Shown here piece by piece: positions 1 through 9,733 of a DNA stretch of 36,043 bases. Source of the DNA: Pseudomonas sp. GM84 (GTDB lineage: Bacteria; Pseudomonadota; Gammaproteobacteria; Pseudomonadales; Pseudomonadaceae); the NCBI RefSeq assembly GCF_000282535.1, contig NZ_AKJC01000164.1, forward strand, positions 1-36,043, written 5' to 3'. The position numbers were made by a program, and so were the translations under genes. Under the pieces are notes generated by a model. It ran no database searches and was not told the DNA's origin. It worked only from the letters and a program-made list of their open reading frames with translations. Within the stretch, counting starts at the first letter, position 1. The number at the start of each line of letters is the position of its first letter.

Positions 1-37
1 AGCCGGCTTGCCGGCGATGGGCCGCAAAGCGGCCCCA
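1..37. repeat. REP element (end of copy)
   Basis: This is one P. putida-group REP unit: the inverted core AGCCGGCTTGCCGGC followed by a second short hairpin GGCCGCAAAGCGGCC. The same unit recurs at 28694-28738. It sits immediately after the rnhB stop codon, where it could slow RNA decay or help end transcription. The left edge is cut by the window. Confidence 0.8.
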
Positions 38-41
38 ATCA

Positions 42-665
42 CTAGATCAGGGAGTCAGTAACGCCTTCACGGGCTTCCCAAGCCGCCCGTACCGGTGCAA
101 AGGAGCGCCGATGAATGGGCGTAGGCCCCAGCCGCGCCAGGGCTTCAAGGTGTACCGGCGTCGGGTAGCCCTTGTGCCCTCCGATCCCGTACCCCGGATA
201 GATCAGCTCGAACGCGCTCATCTCCCGGTCACGGGTCACCTTGGCCAGAATCGACGCGGCGGCGATGGCCGGTACCTGGCTATCGCCCTTGATCACCGGC
301 GCGGCCGGCACCGCCAGCTTGGGACAGCGGTTACCGTCGATCAGCGCGAGCTTGGGCGTAACGCTCAGCCCTTCCACTGCACGCTGCATGGCCAGCATCG
401 TGGCTTGCAGAATATTCAGCCGGTCGATCTCCTCCACCTCGGCGCGAGCGATGCAAAAGCTCAGGGCTTTTTCGCAAATCTCGTCGAACAGCGCTTCACG
501 CTTGGCTTCGGTCAGCTTCTTCGAGTCGTTCAGGCCAAGAATCGGCCGCGCAGGATCAAGAATCACCGCGGCAGTCACCACCGCGCCACACAGCGGGCCA
601 CGGCCCACTTCATCGACACCGGCGACGAGGTCTTCGACCAGGTTGAAATCCAGTCCTATCTGCAT
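42..665 (-). CDS. rnhB: Ribonuclease HII
   Basis: RNase HII (207 aa) cleaves the RNA strand of RNA-DNA hybrids and removes misincorporated ribonucleotides. The N-terminus carries DEVGRG (Asp18, Glu19); LIDGNR gives Asp110 and KGDSQ gives Asp128, matching the four-carboxylate active site of the family. [10 protein letters not shown], a conserved helix, follows. The open frame extends upstream to 824, but the ATG at 665 is chosen because it lies one base after the lpxB stop, gives the family's usual length and starts with a family-like N-terminus. The lpxA-lpxB-rnhB order is standard in gammaproteobacteria, and dnaE would be expected beyond the left edge. Expression probably depends on lpxB translation, given the 1-bp gap. 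Confidence 0.96.
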   Translation of the reverse strand: MQIGLDFNLVEDLVAGVDEVGRGPLCGAVVTAAVILDPARPILGLNDSKKLTEAKREALFDEICEKALSFCIARAEVEEIDRLNILQATMLAMQRAVEGLSVTPKLALIDGNRCPKLAVPAAPVIKGDSQVPAIAAASILAKVTRDREMSAFELIYPGYGIGGHKGYPTPVHLEALARLGPTPIHRRSFAPVRAAWEAREGVTDSLI

Positions 666-666
666 A

Positions 667-1794
667 TCAGCGAACCTTGAGCAAAGCCAGCACCGCATCC
701 GCCGCCTGGTTGGAGGCGTCGCGGCGCAGGGTGCGGTGAATCTCGTCGAAGCGTTCGGTCTGCTGGCTGCCATCGACCACCAAGGGAGCCAGCGCCGTGG
801 CCAGGGCTTCGCTGGTGGCGGCATCCTGCAGCAGCTCGGGCACCAGTTCGCGCTGGGCGAGCAGGTTCGGCAACGACACGTAGGGGCTTTTTACCAGACG
901 CTTGAGAATCCAGTAGGTCAGCGGGGCCAGGCGGTAGGCCACGACCATCGGCCGCTTGTACAGCAAGGCTTCCAGGGTGGCAGTACCGGAAGCGATCAGC
1001 ACCGCGTCACAGGCAGCCAGCGCCTGATGTGATTGGCCGTCCAGCAAGGTCAGTGGCAAATCGCGACCTGCGAGCATCTGCTCGACCTGCTCTCGCCGCG
1101 CGGCATTGGCACAGGGGAGCACGAAACGCACACCCGGCACCTGCTCGCGCAGCCGCTGGGCCGCATCGAGGAACAACGCGCCCAGCCTGCCGACTTCGCC
1201 GCCACGGCTGCCGGGCATCAATGCCACCAGCGGCCCTTCGGCCAGGCCAAGCGCCTGGCGTGCGGCAAGACGGTCGGCATCCAGCGGAATCGTATCGGCC
1301 AGCGGGTGGCCGACGAAACGCACGGGCACGCCTTGCTCTTCATAGAAGCGCGCCTCGAAAGGCAGCAAGGTCAGCATCAGGTCACAACCCTCACGGATCT
1401 TCAGCACGCGCTTCTGCCGCCAGGCCCAGACCGAGGGGCTGACGTAGTGCACGGTCTTGATCCCGACCTGGCGCAATTTCAATTCGATATTGAGGGTGAA
1501 ATCGGGGGCATCGATACCGATGAACACATCGGGCTTTTCGGCGATCAGCGTCTGGATCAGCGCTTTGCGCCGCTTGAGCAGCTCGCGCAGGCGGCCGAGT
1601 ACTTCTACCAGGCCCATGACCGCGAGGCGCTCCATGGGGAAGTACGACTGCAGGCCTTCGGCTTCCATCAGCGGGCCGCCGACACCAATGAATCGCACAT
1701 CGGGATGGCGCGCCTTGAGGGCGCGCATCAAACCGGAACCGAGAATATCGCCGCTGGCCTCACCCGCGACCAGGGCTACGCAAAGCTGCGCCAT
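667..1794 (-). CDS. lpxB: Lipid-A-disaccharide synthase
   Basis: LpxB (375 aa, GT19 family) condenses UDP-2,3-diacylglucosamine with lipid X to form the tetraacyl disaccharide of lipid A on the inner face of the inner membrane. The N-terminus AGEASGD and the central [12 protein letters not shown] stretch are signature segments of the family, and [13 protein letters not shown] matches its nucleotide-binding loop. Length is typical. It starts one base after the lpxA stop (1796) and ends one base before rnhB, so the three genes are almost certainly one translationally coupled unit. Nothing unusual is seen in the sequence. Confidence 0.97.
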   Translation of the reverse strand: MAQLCVALVAGEASGDILGSGLMRALKARHPDVRFIGVGGPLMEAEGLQSYFPMERLAVMGLVEVLGRLRELLKRRKALIQTLIAEKPDVFIGIDAPDFTLNIELKLRQVGIKTVHYVSPSVWAWRQKRVLKIREGCDLMLTLLPFEARFYEEQGVPVRFVGHPLADTIPLDADRLAARQALGLAEGPLVALMPGSRGGEVGRLGALFLDAAQRLREQVPGVRFVLPCANAARREQVEQMLAGRDLPLTLLDGQSHQALAACDAVLIASGTATLEALLYKRPMVVAYRLAPLTYWILKRLVKSPYVSLPNLLAQRELVPELLQDAATSEALATALAPLVVDGSQQTERFDEIHRTLRRDASNQAADAVLALLKVR

Positions 1795-1795
1795 G

Positions 1796-2572
1796 TCAGC
1801 GGGTGATGCCGCGGGCGGAATTCACGATCGACTGGCGGAACAGGTCGACCTGGGGGTGTTTGCCGGCGAGCTCGTCCAGCTCCTTGATCGCCTCTTCGAC
1901 GGTCAGGCCCTGGCGGTAGACGATCTTGTAAGAGCGGCGAAGCGCGTGGATCACCTCGTCGCTGAAACCGCGTCGACGCATGCCTTCGAAGTTCATGCTG
2001 CGCGCTTCTGCGGGGCTGCCGAAGACGGTGACGAACGCTGGCACGTCCTTGCCGATCGCCGTGCCCATGCCGGAAAACGCATGCGCACCGATGTGGCAGT
2101 ACTGGTGCACCAGGGTGAAGCCGGACAGGATCGCCCAGTCACCGACATGCACGTGGCCGGCCAAAGCCGTGTTGTTGACCAGGATGCAATGGTTGCCGAT
2201 CACGCTGTCATGGCCGATGTGGGCATAGGCCATGATCAGGTTGTGGTCACCCAGGGTGGTCTCGTAGCGGTCCTGGACCGTGCCACGGTGGATGGTCACA
2301 CCCTCGCGAATCACATTGTGATCGCCGATCACCAAGCGCGTCGGCTCACCCTTGTACTTGAGGTCCGGGGTGTCTTCGCCGATCGAGGAAAACTGGTAGA
2401 TGCGGTTGTGCTTGCCAATCCGCGTCGGGCCCTTCAGCACCACGTGCGGGCCGATAACAGTGCCCTCGCCGATTTCCACGTCGGGGCCGACAATCGACCA
2501 CGGGCCAACCTCGACACCCGCAGCCAACTTGGCCGAGGGGTCGATGATCGCCCGCGGATCAATCGAACTCAT
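1796..2572 (-). CDS. lpxA: Acyl-ACP-UDP-N-acetylglucosamine O-acyltransferase
   Basis: LpxA (258 aa) transfers a 3-hydroxyacyl chain from acyl carrier protein to the 3-OH of UDP-GlcNAc, the first step of lipid A synthesis. Residues 1-190 show left-handed beta-helix hexapeptide repeats (for example [13 protein letters not shown]), followed by a helical C-terminus. AHIGHDS contains His121, equivalent to the catalytic His125 of the E. coli enzyme. The frame is open to 2638, but the ATG at 2572 is chosen: it overlaps the fabZ stop as ATGA (2569-2572) and gives the family N-terminus [13 protein letters not shown]. Coupling to fabZ balances lipid A and phospholipid acyl flow, as both enzymes use 3-hydroxyacyl-ACP. 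Confidence 0.97.
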   Translation of the reverse strand: MSSIDPRAIIDPSAKLAAGVEVGPWSIVGPDVEIGEGTVIGPHVVLKGPTRIGKHNRIYQFSSIGEDTPDLKYKGEPTRLVIGDHNVIREGVTIHRGTVQDRYETTLGDHNLIMAYAHIGHDSVIGNHCILVNNTALAGHVHVGDWAILSGFTLVHQYCHIGAHAFSGMGTAIGKDVPAFVTVFGSPAEARSMNFEGMRRRGFSDEVIHALRRSYKIVYRQGLTVEEAIKELDELAGKHPQVDLFRQSIVNSARGITR

Positions 2573-3009
2573 AGGGAGCGTTCCGCGCAGGTGATTTGTG
2601 CCGAGCAGACCGGCTTGCCGTCGACCAGGGCGCGGCACTCGAACTTCCAGATCATGCTCTTGCGGCTGAGGAACTTGGCTTCCAGCACCAACTGGTCGCC
2701 CGGCAGCACCGGCTGGCGGAAGCGCAGCTTGTCGGAGCCGACGAAGTAGTACAGGGTGCCATCGGCTGGCTTGGCATCAAGCATCTTGAAACCAAGGATA
2801 CCGGCCGCCTGGGCCATCGCTTCGATGATCAGAACGCCCGGCATGATCGGATGCGCCGGGAAATGGCCATTGAAGAACGGCTCGTTGATGCTGACATTCT
2901 TGTAGGCACGAATGCTCTGGGCCTCGAAATCCAGATCCGTCACGCGATCCACCAGCAGGAACGGGTAACGGTGAGGCAGGTATTCGCGAATCTCGTTGAT
3001 GTCCATCAT
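2569..3009 (-). CDS. fabZ: 3-hydroxyacyl-ACP dehydratase FabZ
   Basis: FabZ (146 aa) dehydrates 3-hydroxyacyl-ACP in fatty acid elongation and competes with LpxA/LpxD for the same substrates. The hot-dog fold signature [18 protein letters not shown] contains the catalytic His49 and Glu63. The start [17 protein letters not shown] equals the Pseudomonas family start as I remember it. No Shine-Dalgarno sequence precedes the ATG-ATG pair (the upstream bases are CCCCCCGAA). A strong AAAAGGAG lies about 50 bases further upstream, and the frame stays open to a TTG at 3078 with an in-frame GTG at 3057, so a longer form cannot be excluded. The stop overlaps the lpxA start by 4 bp. Confidence 0.95.
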   Translation of the reverse strand: MMDINEIREYLPHRYPFLLVDRVTDLDFEAQSIRAYKNVSINEPFFNGHFPAHPIMPGVLIIEAMAQAAGILGFKMLDAKPADGTLYYFVGSDKLRFRQPVLPGDQLVLEAKFLSRKSMIWKFECRALVDGKPVCSAQITCAERSL

Positions 3010-3123
3010 TTCGGGGGGAAGCCTGTAATAAGAATAGGGAGCGCAGGTGCTGACCACACGCTCCTTTTGCAAATCCAAAGAGGAGCCAGCTAGCGACTGA
3101 TCACTCTTGCTCAGGAAATGGTA

Positions 3124-4179
3124 TCAGCCTTCTGATGTCGGCTGGTCACCTGAGGTCACGGTATCGACGCGTTTTTCCAGCTGCTGGAGACGCTTGGCCA
3201 TGTCGTCCAGCTGTCGGATACGCGCGGCGCTCTTGCGCCAGTCAGCCAGTGGCTGCATGGCAGTGCCGGAAGAATAGGCACCCGGTTCGGTGATCGAACG
3301 GGTCACCATGGTCATCCCGGAAACGAATACGTTGTCGCACACATCGATGTGCCCGACCATGCCAACGCCGCCGGCAATGGTGCAGTGCCTGCCGATGCGC
3401 GTGCTGCCGGAAATCCCGACGCATGCGGCCATGGCAGTGTGCTCACCGATCTGTACGTTGTGGGCGATCTGGATCTGGTTGTCGAGCTTGACCCCGTCGG
3501 CGATCCGCGTGTCGGACAGCGCACCACGGTCAACAGCGGTGTTGACGCCGATTTCCACGTCGTCACCGATGGTGACGCCGCCGATCTGGGCGATCTTGCG
3601 CCATACGCCTTTCTCGTTGGCGAAGCCGAAGCCTTCGCCGCCGATGACCGCACCAGACTGAATGACCACACGCTTGCCGATGGTCACGTCGTGATACAAC
3701 GTCACCCGCGGTGCCAGCCAGCCACCTTCGCCGACCACGCACCGGGCACCGATCACGCAATGCGCGCCGATGCTCACATTGGCGCCGATGCGCGCACCGC
3801 TCTCGATGACCGCGAACGGCCCGATACTGGCACTGGCATCCACCTGGGCGTCCTCGGCGACCACGGCGCTGGGATGAATACCCGCCTCAGCCTTGGGTTT
3901 TGGATCGAACAGGTGAGAAATGCGTGCGTAAGCCAGATACGGGTCGGGCACGATCAGGGCATTGCCGGCAAAGCCTTCAGCGTCCCCTGCCTTGAGCAAC
4001 ACTGCAGCTGCCTGGCTGTTGTCCAGGAATTTGCGGTATTGCGGGTTGGCAAGGAAGCTCAGTTGACCGGGGCCAGCCTCTTGCAAGGTGGCCAGGCCGG
4101 TAATCTGCAGCGCCTCAGGGCCTTGGAGTGTGGCCCCGAGGGCCTCGGCCAGCTGGCCGAGCGTCATGGTCACGGTCAT
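3124..4179 (-). CDS. lpxD: UDP-3-O-(3-hydroxyacyl)glucosamine N-acyltransferase
   Basis: LpxD (351 aa) adds the second 3-hydroxyacyl chain, the N-linked one, to UDP-3-O-acylglucosamine, the third step of lipid A synthesis. Residues 1-100 form the uridine-binding domain, residues 100-310 are hexapeptide repeats of a left-handed beta helix, and the C-terminus ([17 protein letters not shown]) is a helix that should trimerise. His240 in QIQIAHNV is the expected catalytic base. The ATG at 4179 is one base after the skp stop; an alternative ATG four codons later exists. A 114-bp gap to fabZ with no clear terminator follows. Confidence 0.97.
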   Translation of the reverse strand: MTVTMTLGQLAEALGATLQGPEALQITGLATLQEAGPGQLSFLANPQYRKFLDNSQAAAVLLKAGDAEGFAGNALIVPDPYLAYARISHLFDPKPKAEAGIHPSAVVAEDAQVDASASIGPFAVIESGARIGANVSIGAHCVIGARCVVGEGGWLAPRVTLYHDVTIGKRVVIQSGAVIGGEGFGFANEKGVWRKIAQIGGVTIGDDVEIGVNTAVDRGALSDTRIADGVKLDNQIQIAHNVQIGEHTAMAACVGISGSTRIGRHCTIAGGVGMVGHIDVCDNVFVSGMTMVTRSITEPGAYSSGTAMQPLADWRKSAARIRQLDDMAKRLQQLEKRVDTVTSGDQPTSEG

Positions 4180-4180
4180 A

Positions 4181-4684
4181 TCAACGGGCTTGGTTCATGC
4201 GCTCGATGACTTGGCGGGTGATGTCGTACTGAGGCTTGACATCGATGACCGCGCCACGCTCGAGAACCAGGTCGTAACCGCCCTTCTTGATCACTTCCTC
4301 GACGGCGCCATCGAGCTTCGGCTTCAGTTGCTTGAGCATGTCGCGGTCGGCAACGGCCTTGGCTTCGTTCAGCTCCTTGGACTGGAACTGGAAGTCACGG
4401 GCTTTCTGCTTGAACTCGAGCTCCAGACGCTCGCGCTCCGGCTGCGCCATCTTGTCGCCGCCTTTGATCAAACGGTCCTGGATGCCTTTGGCGCTGCTTT
4501 CCAGGCTCTTGAGCTTGGTCAGCTGCGGGCCGAACTTCTTCTCGGCATCAACCGCGTACTTCTTGGCGGCATCGGATTCGAGCAGGGCCATCTGATAGTT
4601 CAGGACGGCAACCTTCATTTCGGCGAAAGCCGGGGTGGCGACCAGCGCCGCGGCCAATACGGCCAGTTGAGTCAACTTACGCAC
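4181..4684 (-). CDS. skp: Periplasmic chaperone Skp (OmpH)
   Basis: Skp (167 aa) is a trimeric periplasmic holdase for unfolded outer membrane proteins that it passes to the BAM complex. Residues 1-21 are a signal peptide (basic MRK, hydrophobic core, cleavage after ATPAFA). Residues about 45-115 are charged and helical (long Lys/Glu heptads), matching the tentacle arms. The only fitting start is a GTG at 4682-4684, preceded by AGGAG at a 6-base distance, so it starts with GTG. It lies 44 bp after bamA and one base before lpxD, in the standard bamA-skp-lpxD order. Confidence 0.95.
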   Translation of the reverse strand: MRKLTQLAVLAAALVATPAFAEMKVAVLNYQMALLESDAAKKYAVDAEKKFGPQLTKLKSLESSAKGIQDRLIKGGDKMAQPERERLELEFKQKARDFQFQSKELNEAKAVADRDMLKQLKPKLDGAVEEVIKKGGYDLVLERGAVIDVKPQYDITRQVIERMNQAR

Positions 4685-4728
4685 GATGCACTCCTGGATA
4701 AACCGTTGTCGTTAAGCTAGGGCCGACC

Positions 4729-7077
4729 TTAGAAGGTCTGGCCCAGAGAGAATTGGAACACCTGGGTATCGGCATCGTCCGGCTTCTTCACCGGCATTGC
4801 CAGGCTGAAGCTCAACGGGCCCAGGGCCGTGATCCAGGTGACGCCCAGGCCGACGGAACTTGCCATGCCCGAGAAGCCGACCTTTTCGCAATCCGGCTTG
4901 CTGCCGCAATTGCTGTCGAACACGTTACCCACGTCCCAGAACACGGAGGTGCGCAGCGAACGCTGGTCCTTGACGAACGGCAGCGGGAAGAGCAACTCGA
5001 CACCACCTTGCACCAGCACGTTGCCACCGAACGGCAGCGGATCTTGATCCGGGTCGGCGATGGTGCCTGGGTTCTTGCCGGTACTTGGCGTACTGCGTGG
5101 GCCCAGGCTGCTGTCCTTGAAGCCGCGGACAGAGTTGAAACCACCAGCATAGTAGTTCTCGTAGAACGGCAGGCCGGAAGTGCCACCGTAACCATCGCCA
5201 TAACCGAGTTCGGTGTGCAGGCGCAGGGTGTAATTGTTGGTGATTGGCTTGAACAGCTGGCCGCGGTAGTCGAGTTTGTAGAACGACAGGTCGCTGCCAG
5301 GGATGGTCGATTCCAGGGTCAGGCTCTGGGAGTGACCACGGGTTGCCAGCACGCCCTTGTTCAGGGTCGATTCGGACCAGCCGATCGAGGCCTTGAAGTT
5401 CAGGAAGTTGTCACCCTCTTCCTCGAGGAAGTCGAAGATCTCGTCGACGGTGTATTGGCCGGTCTTGATCTTGTCCTGCTGCACGCTCAGGCCATAGGTC
5501 AGGCGCGAGGTTTCGCTGATCGGGTAACCCAGGCTGACACCTGCGCCATAGCTGTCGACCGCATAGCTGGCCACATCGACATCGAGGTCGTCGTAGTCGG
5601 TACTGCGGTAGAAGGCGTTGTAACCCAAGCTCACGCCGTCGGCAGTGAAGTAGGGATCAACGAAGCCGAAGTTGTAGCGGGTCTGGTATTCGGAACGGGT
5701 CAGGCCGATGGAGACCTTGTTACCGGTACCCAGGAAGTTGGTCTGGCTGATCGAGCCACCGAGGATCAGGCCGGCGTCCTGGGCGAAGCCCACGCTGGCG
5801 GTGATCGAACCGGAAGCCTGCTCTTCGACGCTGTAGTTGACGTCGACCTGGTCGTCGGTGCCTGGCACCGCCGGCGTTTCAACGTTGACTTCCTTGAAGA
5901 AGCCCAGGCGCTCGAGACGGGTCTTGGACTGGTCGATCAGGTAGGTCGAAGCCCAGCCGCCTTCCATCTGACGCATTTCACGGCGCAGAACTTCGTCTTC
6001 GGTCTTGGTGTTGCCGCGGTAGTTGATGCGGTTGACGTAGGCACGCTTGCCCGGGTCGACCACGAACATGATGTCGACCGTGTGGTCCTGGTCGTTCGGC
6101 TGTGGCACGCCGTTGACGTTGGCGAAGGTGTAGCCCTCGTTGCCCAGGCGGCGGGTGATCAGTTCGGAGGTGGTGGTCATCACCTTGCGCGAGAACACCT
6201 GGCCCGGCTGCACCAGCAGCAGCGACTTGACCTGGTCTTCCGGCACCTTGAGGTCACCGGAGAGCTTCACGTCACGAACGGTGTACTTCTCGCCTTCGTT
6301 GACGTTGACGGTGATGTAGACGTGCTTCTTGTCCGGCGTGATCGACACCTGGGTGGAAGCGATGTCCATGTTGATGTAGCCGCGGTCCAGGTAGTAGGAA
6401 CGCAGGCGCTCCAGGTCACCGGAGAGCTTCTCGCGGGCATACTTGTCATCGTTCTTGAAGAACGAAAGCCAGTTGGTGGTCTTCAGCTCGAACAGCTGCG
6501 ACAGCTCTTCATCGTCGAACACGGTGTTGCCGACGATGTTGATGTGCTGGATAGCCGCGACCGTGCCTTCGTTGATCTTGATCTTCAGCGCCACCCGGTT
6601 GCGCGGCTGCGGCACGACTTCGGCGTCGACCTCGGCCGAGTAGCGGCCCTGAGCCACGTACTGGCGCTGCAGCTCGTTACGCACACCTTCGAGGGTGGCA
6701 CGCTGGAAGATCTCGCCTTCAGCCAGGCCCGATTGCTTCAGACCTTTCATCAGGTCTTCGGTGCTGATCGCCTTGTTGCCTTCGATCTCGATGCTCGAAA
6801 CCGACGGACGCTCGACCACGTTGATGATCAGGACATTGCCGTCGCGGTTCAGCTGGATGTCCTGGAAGAAGCCGGTCTTGAACAGCGAACGGGTCGATTC
6901 CACCAGGCGGCGGTCATCGGCCTGGTCGCCGACGTTGAGCGGCAAGGCACCGAAGACGCTGCCGGCGGATACCCGCTGCAGGCCATTGACACGAATATCG
7001 GAGATGGTGAAGGACTCGGCGTGAACTTCAGCGATCATCAGTGCGGAGAGGACCGCAGTTAGCAGCAGACGTTTCAT
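4729..7077 (-). CDS. bamA: Outer membrane assembly factor BamA
   Basis: BamA (782 aa) is the essential Omp85 insertase that folds beta-barrel proteins into the outer membrane. Residues 1-20 are a signal peptide (cut after EVHA). About 21-425 hold the five POTRA domains, beginning FTISDIRVNGLQRVSAG. The rest is the 16-strand barrel, with VRGF near residue 650 (loop 6 lock motif) and a C-terminal Phe in FSLGQTF, the usual outer membrane signal. AAAAGGA precedes the ATG. It is separated from rseP by a hairpin (7108-7132), so it may have its own transcription level. Length is normal for Pseudomonas. Confidence 0.97.
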   Translation of the reverse strand: MKRLLLTAVLSALMIAEVHAESFTISDIRVNGLQRVSAGSVFGALPLNVGDQADDRRLVESTRSLFKTGFFQDIQLNRDGNVLIINVVERPSVSSIEIEGNKAISTEDLMKGLKQSGLAEGEIFQRATLEGVRNELQRQYVAQGRYSAEVDAEVVPQPRNRVALKIKINEGTVAAIQHINIVGNTVFDDEELSQLFELKTTNWLSFFKNDDKYAREKLSGDLERLRSYYLDRGYINMDIASTQVSITPDKKHVYITVNVNEGEKYTVRDVKLSGDLKVPEDQVKSLLLVQPGQVFSRKVMTTTSELITRRLGNEGYTFANVNGVPQPNDQDHTVDIMFVVDPGKRAYVNRINYRGNTKTEDEVLRREMRQMEGGWASTYLIDQSKTRLERLGFFKEVNVETPAVPGTDDQVDVNYSVEEQASGSITASVGFAQDAGLILGGSISQTNFLGTGNKVSIGLTRSEYQTRYNFGFVDPYFTADGVSLGYNAFYRSTDYDDLDVDVASYAVDSYGAGVSLGYPISETSRLTYGLSVQQDKIKTGQYTVDEIFDFLEEEGDNFLNFKASIGWSESTLNKGVLATRGHSQSLTLESTIPGSDLSFYKLDYRGQLFKPITNNYTLRLHTELGYGDGYGGTSGLPFYENYYAGGFNSVRGFKDSSLGPRSTPSTGKNPGTIADPDQDPLPFGGNVLVQGGVELLFPLPFVKDQRSLRTSVFWDVGNVFDSNCGSKPDCEKVGFSGMASSVGLGVTWITALGPLSFSLAMPVKKPDDADTQVFQFSLGQTF

Positions 7078-7107
7078 GAAGTCCTTTTATTCCAACTGGC
7101 AATAAAC

Positions 7108-7132
7108 AACCTGCCGCAAATGGCGGCAGGTT
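7108..7132 (-). terminator. Hairpin between rseP and bamA
   Basis: This is a perfect 10-bp inverted repeat, AACCTGCCGC / GCGGCAGGTT, with a 5-base loop. On the transcribed minus strand it is followed by GTTTATTG, which is only moderately T-rich. It may act as a partial terminator or as a processing/stability hairpin that separates bamA from rseP. Confidence 0.55.
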
Positions 7133-7147
7133 CGCAATGCGAAGCTT

Positions 7148-8500
7148 TTATAGTCGACCCAGATCGTTGATCAGGGCGAGCAACATCACCCCTATGACCA
7201 AACTGATACCGATCTGGACCCCCCAACCTTGTACTCGATCCGACAGCGGACGACCGCGCGCCCACTCGACCAGGTAAAACAGCAAATGCCCCCCATCCAG
7301 CACAGGAATGGGCAGCAGGTTAAGAACCCCCAGGCTTATGCTCAGGTAGGCCAGGAAATTCAGGAAATCCCCCACGCCGGACTGGGCCGAAGCGCCCGCC
7401 ACTTTAGCAATGGTTATCGGTCCGCTCAAGTTTTTTACCGAGAGCTCCCCGAACAGCATTTTCTTCAGCGATTCGAGGGTCAGCACGCTCATGTTCCAGG
7501 TGCGCGAGAGGCCCTCGCCCACGGCTTCCAAGGGGCCATAGCTGACTTCACGGAGCATGCTGGCGGGCCAATCGGCGCCCTTCACACCCGCCCCCAGGTA
7601 GCCACCGGAAGCCTTGCCCTCACCCTTGCGCGCCAGTGATACCGGCACATCCAGCGCGGCACCGTCGCGCTCGACACGAACCACGACCTTGGCCTCTGGA
7701 CGCGCACGAACGCTATCGACTACCTGCTGCCAGTCATTCAGGCTCACGCCATCAAGCGCCAGCAGCCTGTCGCCTGTTTTCAGGCCGGCAGCGGCGGCCG
7801 GGCCCTTGGGGTCGATCTCGGCCAGCACCGGCGCAACCGCCGGACGCCAAGGGCGCAACCCCAGGGACTGGATCGGATCAGGCTCGTCAGCCCCCTTGAG
7901 CCAGCTGTCGAGCTTTATCTGCAGTTGGCGCTCGGCGCTGGCGCCTTCGTCGCGCACGCCAACCTGCAAGGTTCCGCTCTCACCCAGGCGGCGAACCAGC
8001 TGCAGGTTGACTGCCGACCAACCGCTGGTCGGTTTGCCATCTACAGATACAATTTCCTGGCCAGCCATCAGGCCGGCCGACGCCGCCAGGCTCCCCGACT
8101 CGACCGCACCGATCACAGGACGAATCTGCTGGGTACCCAGCATCGCCAGAAGCCAGAAGAACACGATGGCCAAGAGGAAGTTGGCAATCGGACCCGCGGC
8201 AACGATAGCAATGCGCTGGCGCACCGACTTGCGATTGAACGACTGGTCGAGCAGCGCAGGCGGCACTTCGCCTTCGCGCTCATCGAGCATTTTCACGTAG
8301 CCGCCCAGCGGAATCGCCGCCACGACGAACTCCGTGCCGCGCTTGTCATGCCAGCGCAGCAATGGCGTGCCGAAGCCTACGGAAAAGCGCAGCACCTTCA
8401 CGCCGCAGCGACGGGCGACCCAGAAGTGGCCGAATTCGTGGAAAGTGACCAGTACACCCAGGGCCACCAGGGTGCCGATAATCATGTAGAGCGCAGTCAT
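7148..8500 (-). CDS. rseP: Site-2 zinc metalloprotease RseP
   Basis: RseP (450 aa) is an inner membrane protease that makes the second cut in the anti-sigma factor, releasing the envelope stress sigma factor (AlgU/RpoE). In Pseudomonas it corresponds to MucP. The zinc site HEFGH (His21, Glu22, His25) is in the first membrane segment. Two PDZ domains occupy roughly residues 110-310, and the second catalytic motif NLLPIPVLDGGH lies near residue 400 before the last membrane segments. GGAG precedes the ATG. Its place beside bamA and skp links outer membrane protein assembly with the response to its failure. Confidence 0.96.
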   Translation of the reverse strand: MTALYMIIGTLVALGVLVTFHEFGHFWVARRCGVKVLRFSVGFGTPLLRWHDKRGTEFVVAAIPLGGYVKMLDEREGEVPPALLDQSFNRKSVRQRIAIVAAGPIANFLLAIVFFWLLAMLGTQQIRPVIGAVESGSLAASAGLMAGQEIVSVDGKPTSGWSAVNLQLVRRLGESGTLQVGVRDEGASAERQLQIKLDSWLKGADEPDPIQSLGLRPWRPAVAPVLAEIDPKGPAAAAGLKTGDRLLALDGVSLNDWQQVVDSVRARPEAKVVVRVERDGAALDVPVSLARKGEGKASGGYLGAGVKGADWPASMLREVSYGPLEAVGEGLSRTWNMSVLTLESLKKMLFGELSVKNLSGPITIAKVAGASAQSGVGDFLNFLAYLSISLGVLNLLPIPVLDGGHLLFYLVEWARGRPLSDRVQGWGVQIGISLVIGVMLLALINDLGRL

Positions 8501-8542
8501 GTCTATCTCCGAATGACGTTCAGCAAAACCCTGGGCAAGGCG

Positions 8543-9733
8543 TCAGCGACCGTGGCGCCGCAGCCACTCACGGGACAGCTCGCGGGCGCGCTGGTCGGCG
8601 GCGAACACTGCATCGAGCGACGACAGTGGCACCACAGTTTCCTGATCGAGCACCTGTTCGATCATACCCGCGATCTCCGGGAAGCGGATACGCCGCTGGA
8701 GAAACGCCTCGACCGCGACCTCGTTGGCCGCATTGAGTACCGCCGGGGCACTGTTGCCCGCCTCGGCAGCCTGCCGTGCCAGGCGCAGACAAGGGAAGCG
8801 TTGCTCGTCGGGTGCCTGGAAGTCCAGGCGCGCGATGGCGAACAAGTCCAGCGGCGCGACCCCTGAATCGATCCGCTCAGGCCAGGCCAGCGCGTTGGCG
8901 ATGGGCGTGCGCATGTCCGGGTTGCCCAGCTGGGCCAGCACCGAACCGTCGATGTAATCCACCAGAGAATGGATCACGCTCTGCGGGTGCACCACGACTT
9001 CGACCTTGGCCGGCGCCGCATCGAACAGCCAGCAGGCCTCGATCAGCTCCAGCCCCTTGTTCATCATGCTCGCCGAGTCCACCGAAATCTTCCGACCCAT
9101 GGACCAGTTCGGGTGCGCGCAGGCCTGCTCTGGCGTGACATCGGCCAGCGCAGCCTCGGGGGTTTCACGGAACGGCCCGCCCGAGGCGGTCAACAGGATG
9201 CGGCGCACGCCCACCTGGCTCAGGCCTCGACCGTAGTCGCCCGGCAGGCACTGGAAGATCGCATTGTGCTCGCTGTCGATCGGCAGCAGCACAGCCCCGC
9301 TCTGCCGCACGGCCTCCATGAACAGCGCGCCGGACATCACCAGCGCCTCCTTGTTGGCCAGCAGCACCTTCTTGCCTGCCTGTACAGCCGCCAAGGTCGG
9401 GCGCAGGCCAGCAGCGCCGACGATGGCCGCCATCACCGCATCCACCTCGGGCGCAGCGGCAACTTCGCAGAGCCCCGCTTCACCCTCAAGCACCTCGGTC
9501 GCGCAGCCTGCCGCAGCAAGACCTTCGCGCAGGCGCTGGGCCGCTTCGGCATTCGGCACCACGGCATGAACCGGACGATGCCGCACACACAGGGCCAGCA
9601 GTTCGTCGATACGCGAGTAGCCGCTCAACGCGAACACCTGGTAGCGCTCAGGGTGACGGGCGATCACATCCAGGGTACTCAGGCCGATCGACCCGGTCGC
9701 CCCCAGCACGGTAATGCGCTGCACCGCACTCAC
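8543..9733 (-). CDS. dxr: 1-deoxy-D-xylulose 5-phosphate reductoisomerase
   Basis: Dxr/IspC (396 aa) converts DXP to 2-C-methyl-D-erythritol 4-phosphate with NADPH, the committed step of the MEP isoprenoid pathway that feeds UppS. The N-terminal GATGSIG (residues 11-17) binds NADPH, and LLPIDSEHN near residue 150 provides metal ligands. The frame is open to 9757, but I choose the GTG at 9733 because it overlaps the cdsA stop (GTGA), gives the usual length and is preceded by GGGG six bases upstream. ATGs at 9745 and 9757 are alternatives that would add 4 or 8 residues. Confidence 0.94.
   Translation of the reverse strand: MSAVQRITVLGATGSIGLSTLDVIARHPERYQVFALSGYSRIDELLALCVRHRPVHAVVPNAEAAQRLREGLAAAGCATEVLEGEAGLCEVAAAPEVDAVMAAIVGAAGLRPTLAAVQAGKKVLLANKEALVMSGALFMEAVRQSGAVLLPIDSEHNAIFQCLPGDYGRGLSQVGVRRILLTASGGPFRETPEAALADVTPEQACAHPNWSMGRKISVDSASMMNKGLELIEACWLFDAAPAKVEVVVHPQSVIHSLVDYIDGSVLAQLGNPDMRTPIANALAWPERIDSGVAPLDLFAIARLDFQAPDEQRFPCLRLARQAAEAGNSAPAVLNAANEVAVEAFLQRRIRFPEIAGMIEQVLDQETVVPLSSLDAVFAADQRARELSREWLRRHGR

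Noticed and set aside
666..824. N-terminal extension of rnhB to 824
   Set aside because: It would overlap lpxB by about 160 bp and adds an Arg/Pro/Trp-rich segment unlike RNase HII; the ATG at 665 fits the family.
4753..7062. 769-codon frame on the plus strand opposite bamA
   Set aside because: Mirror of the bamA reading frame; the translation is a Val/Gln/Asp/His-rich shadow without motifs.
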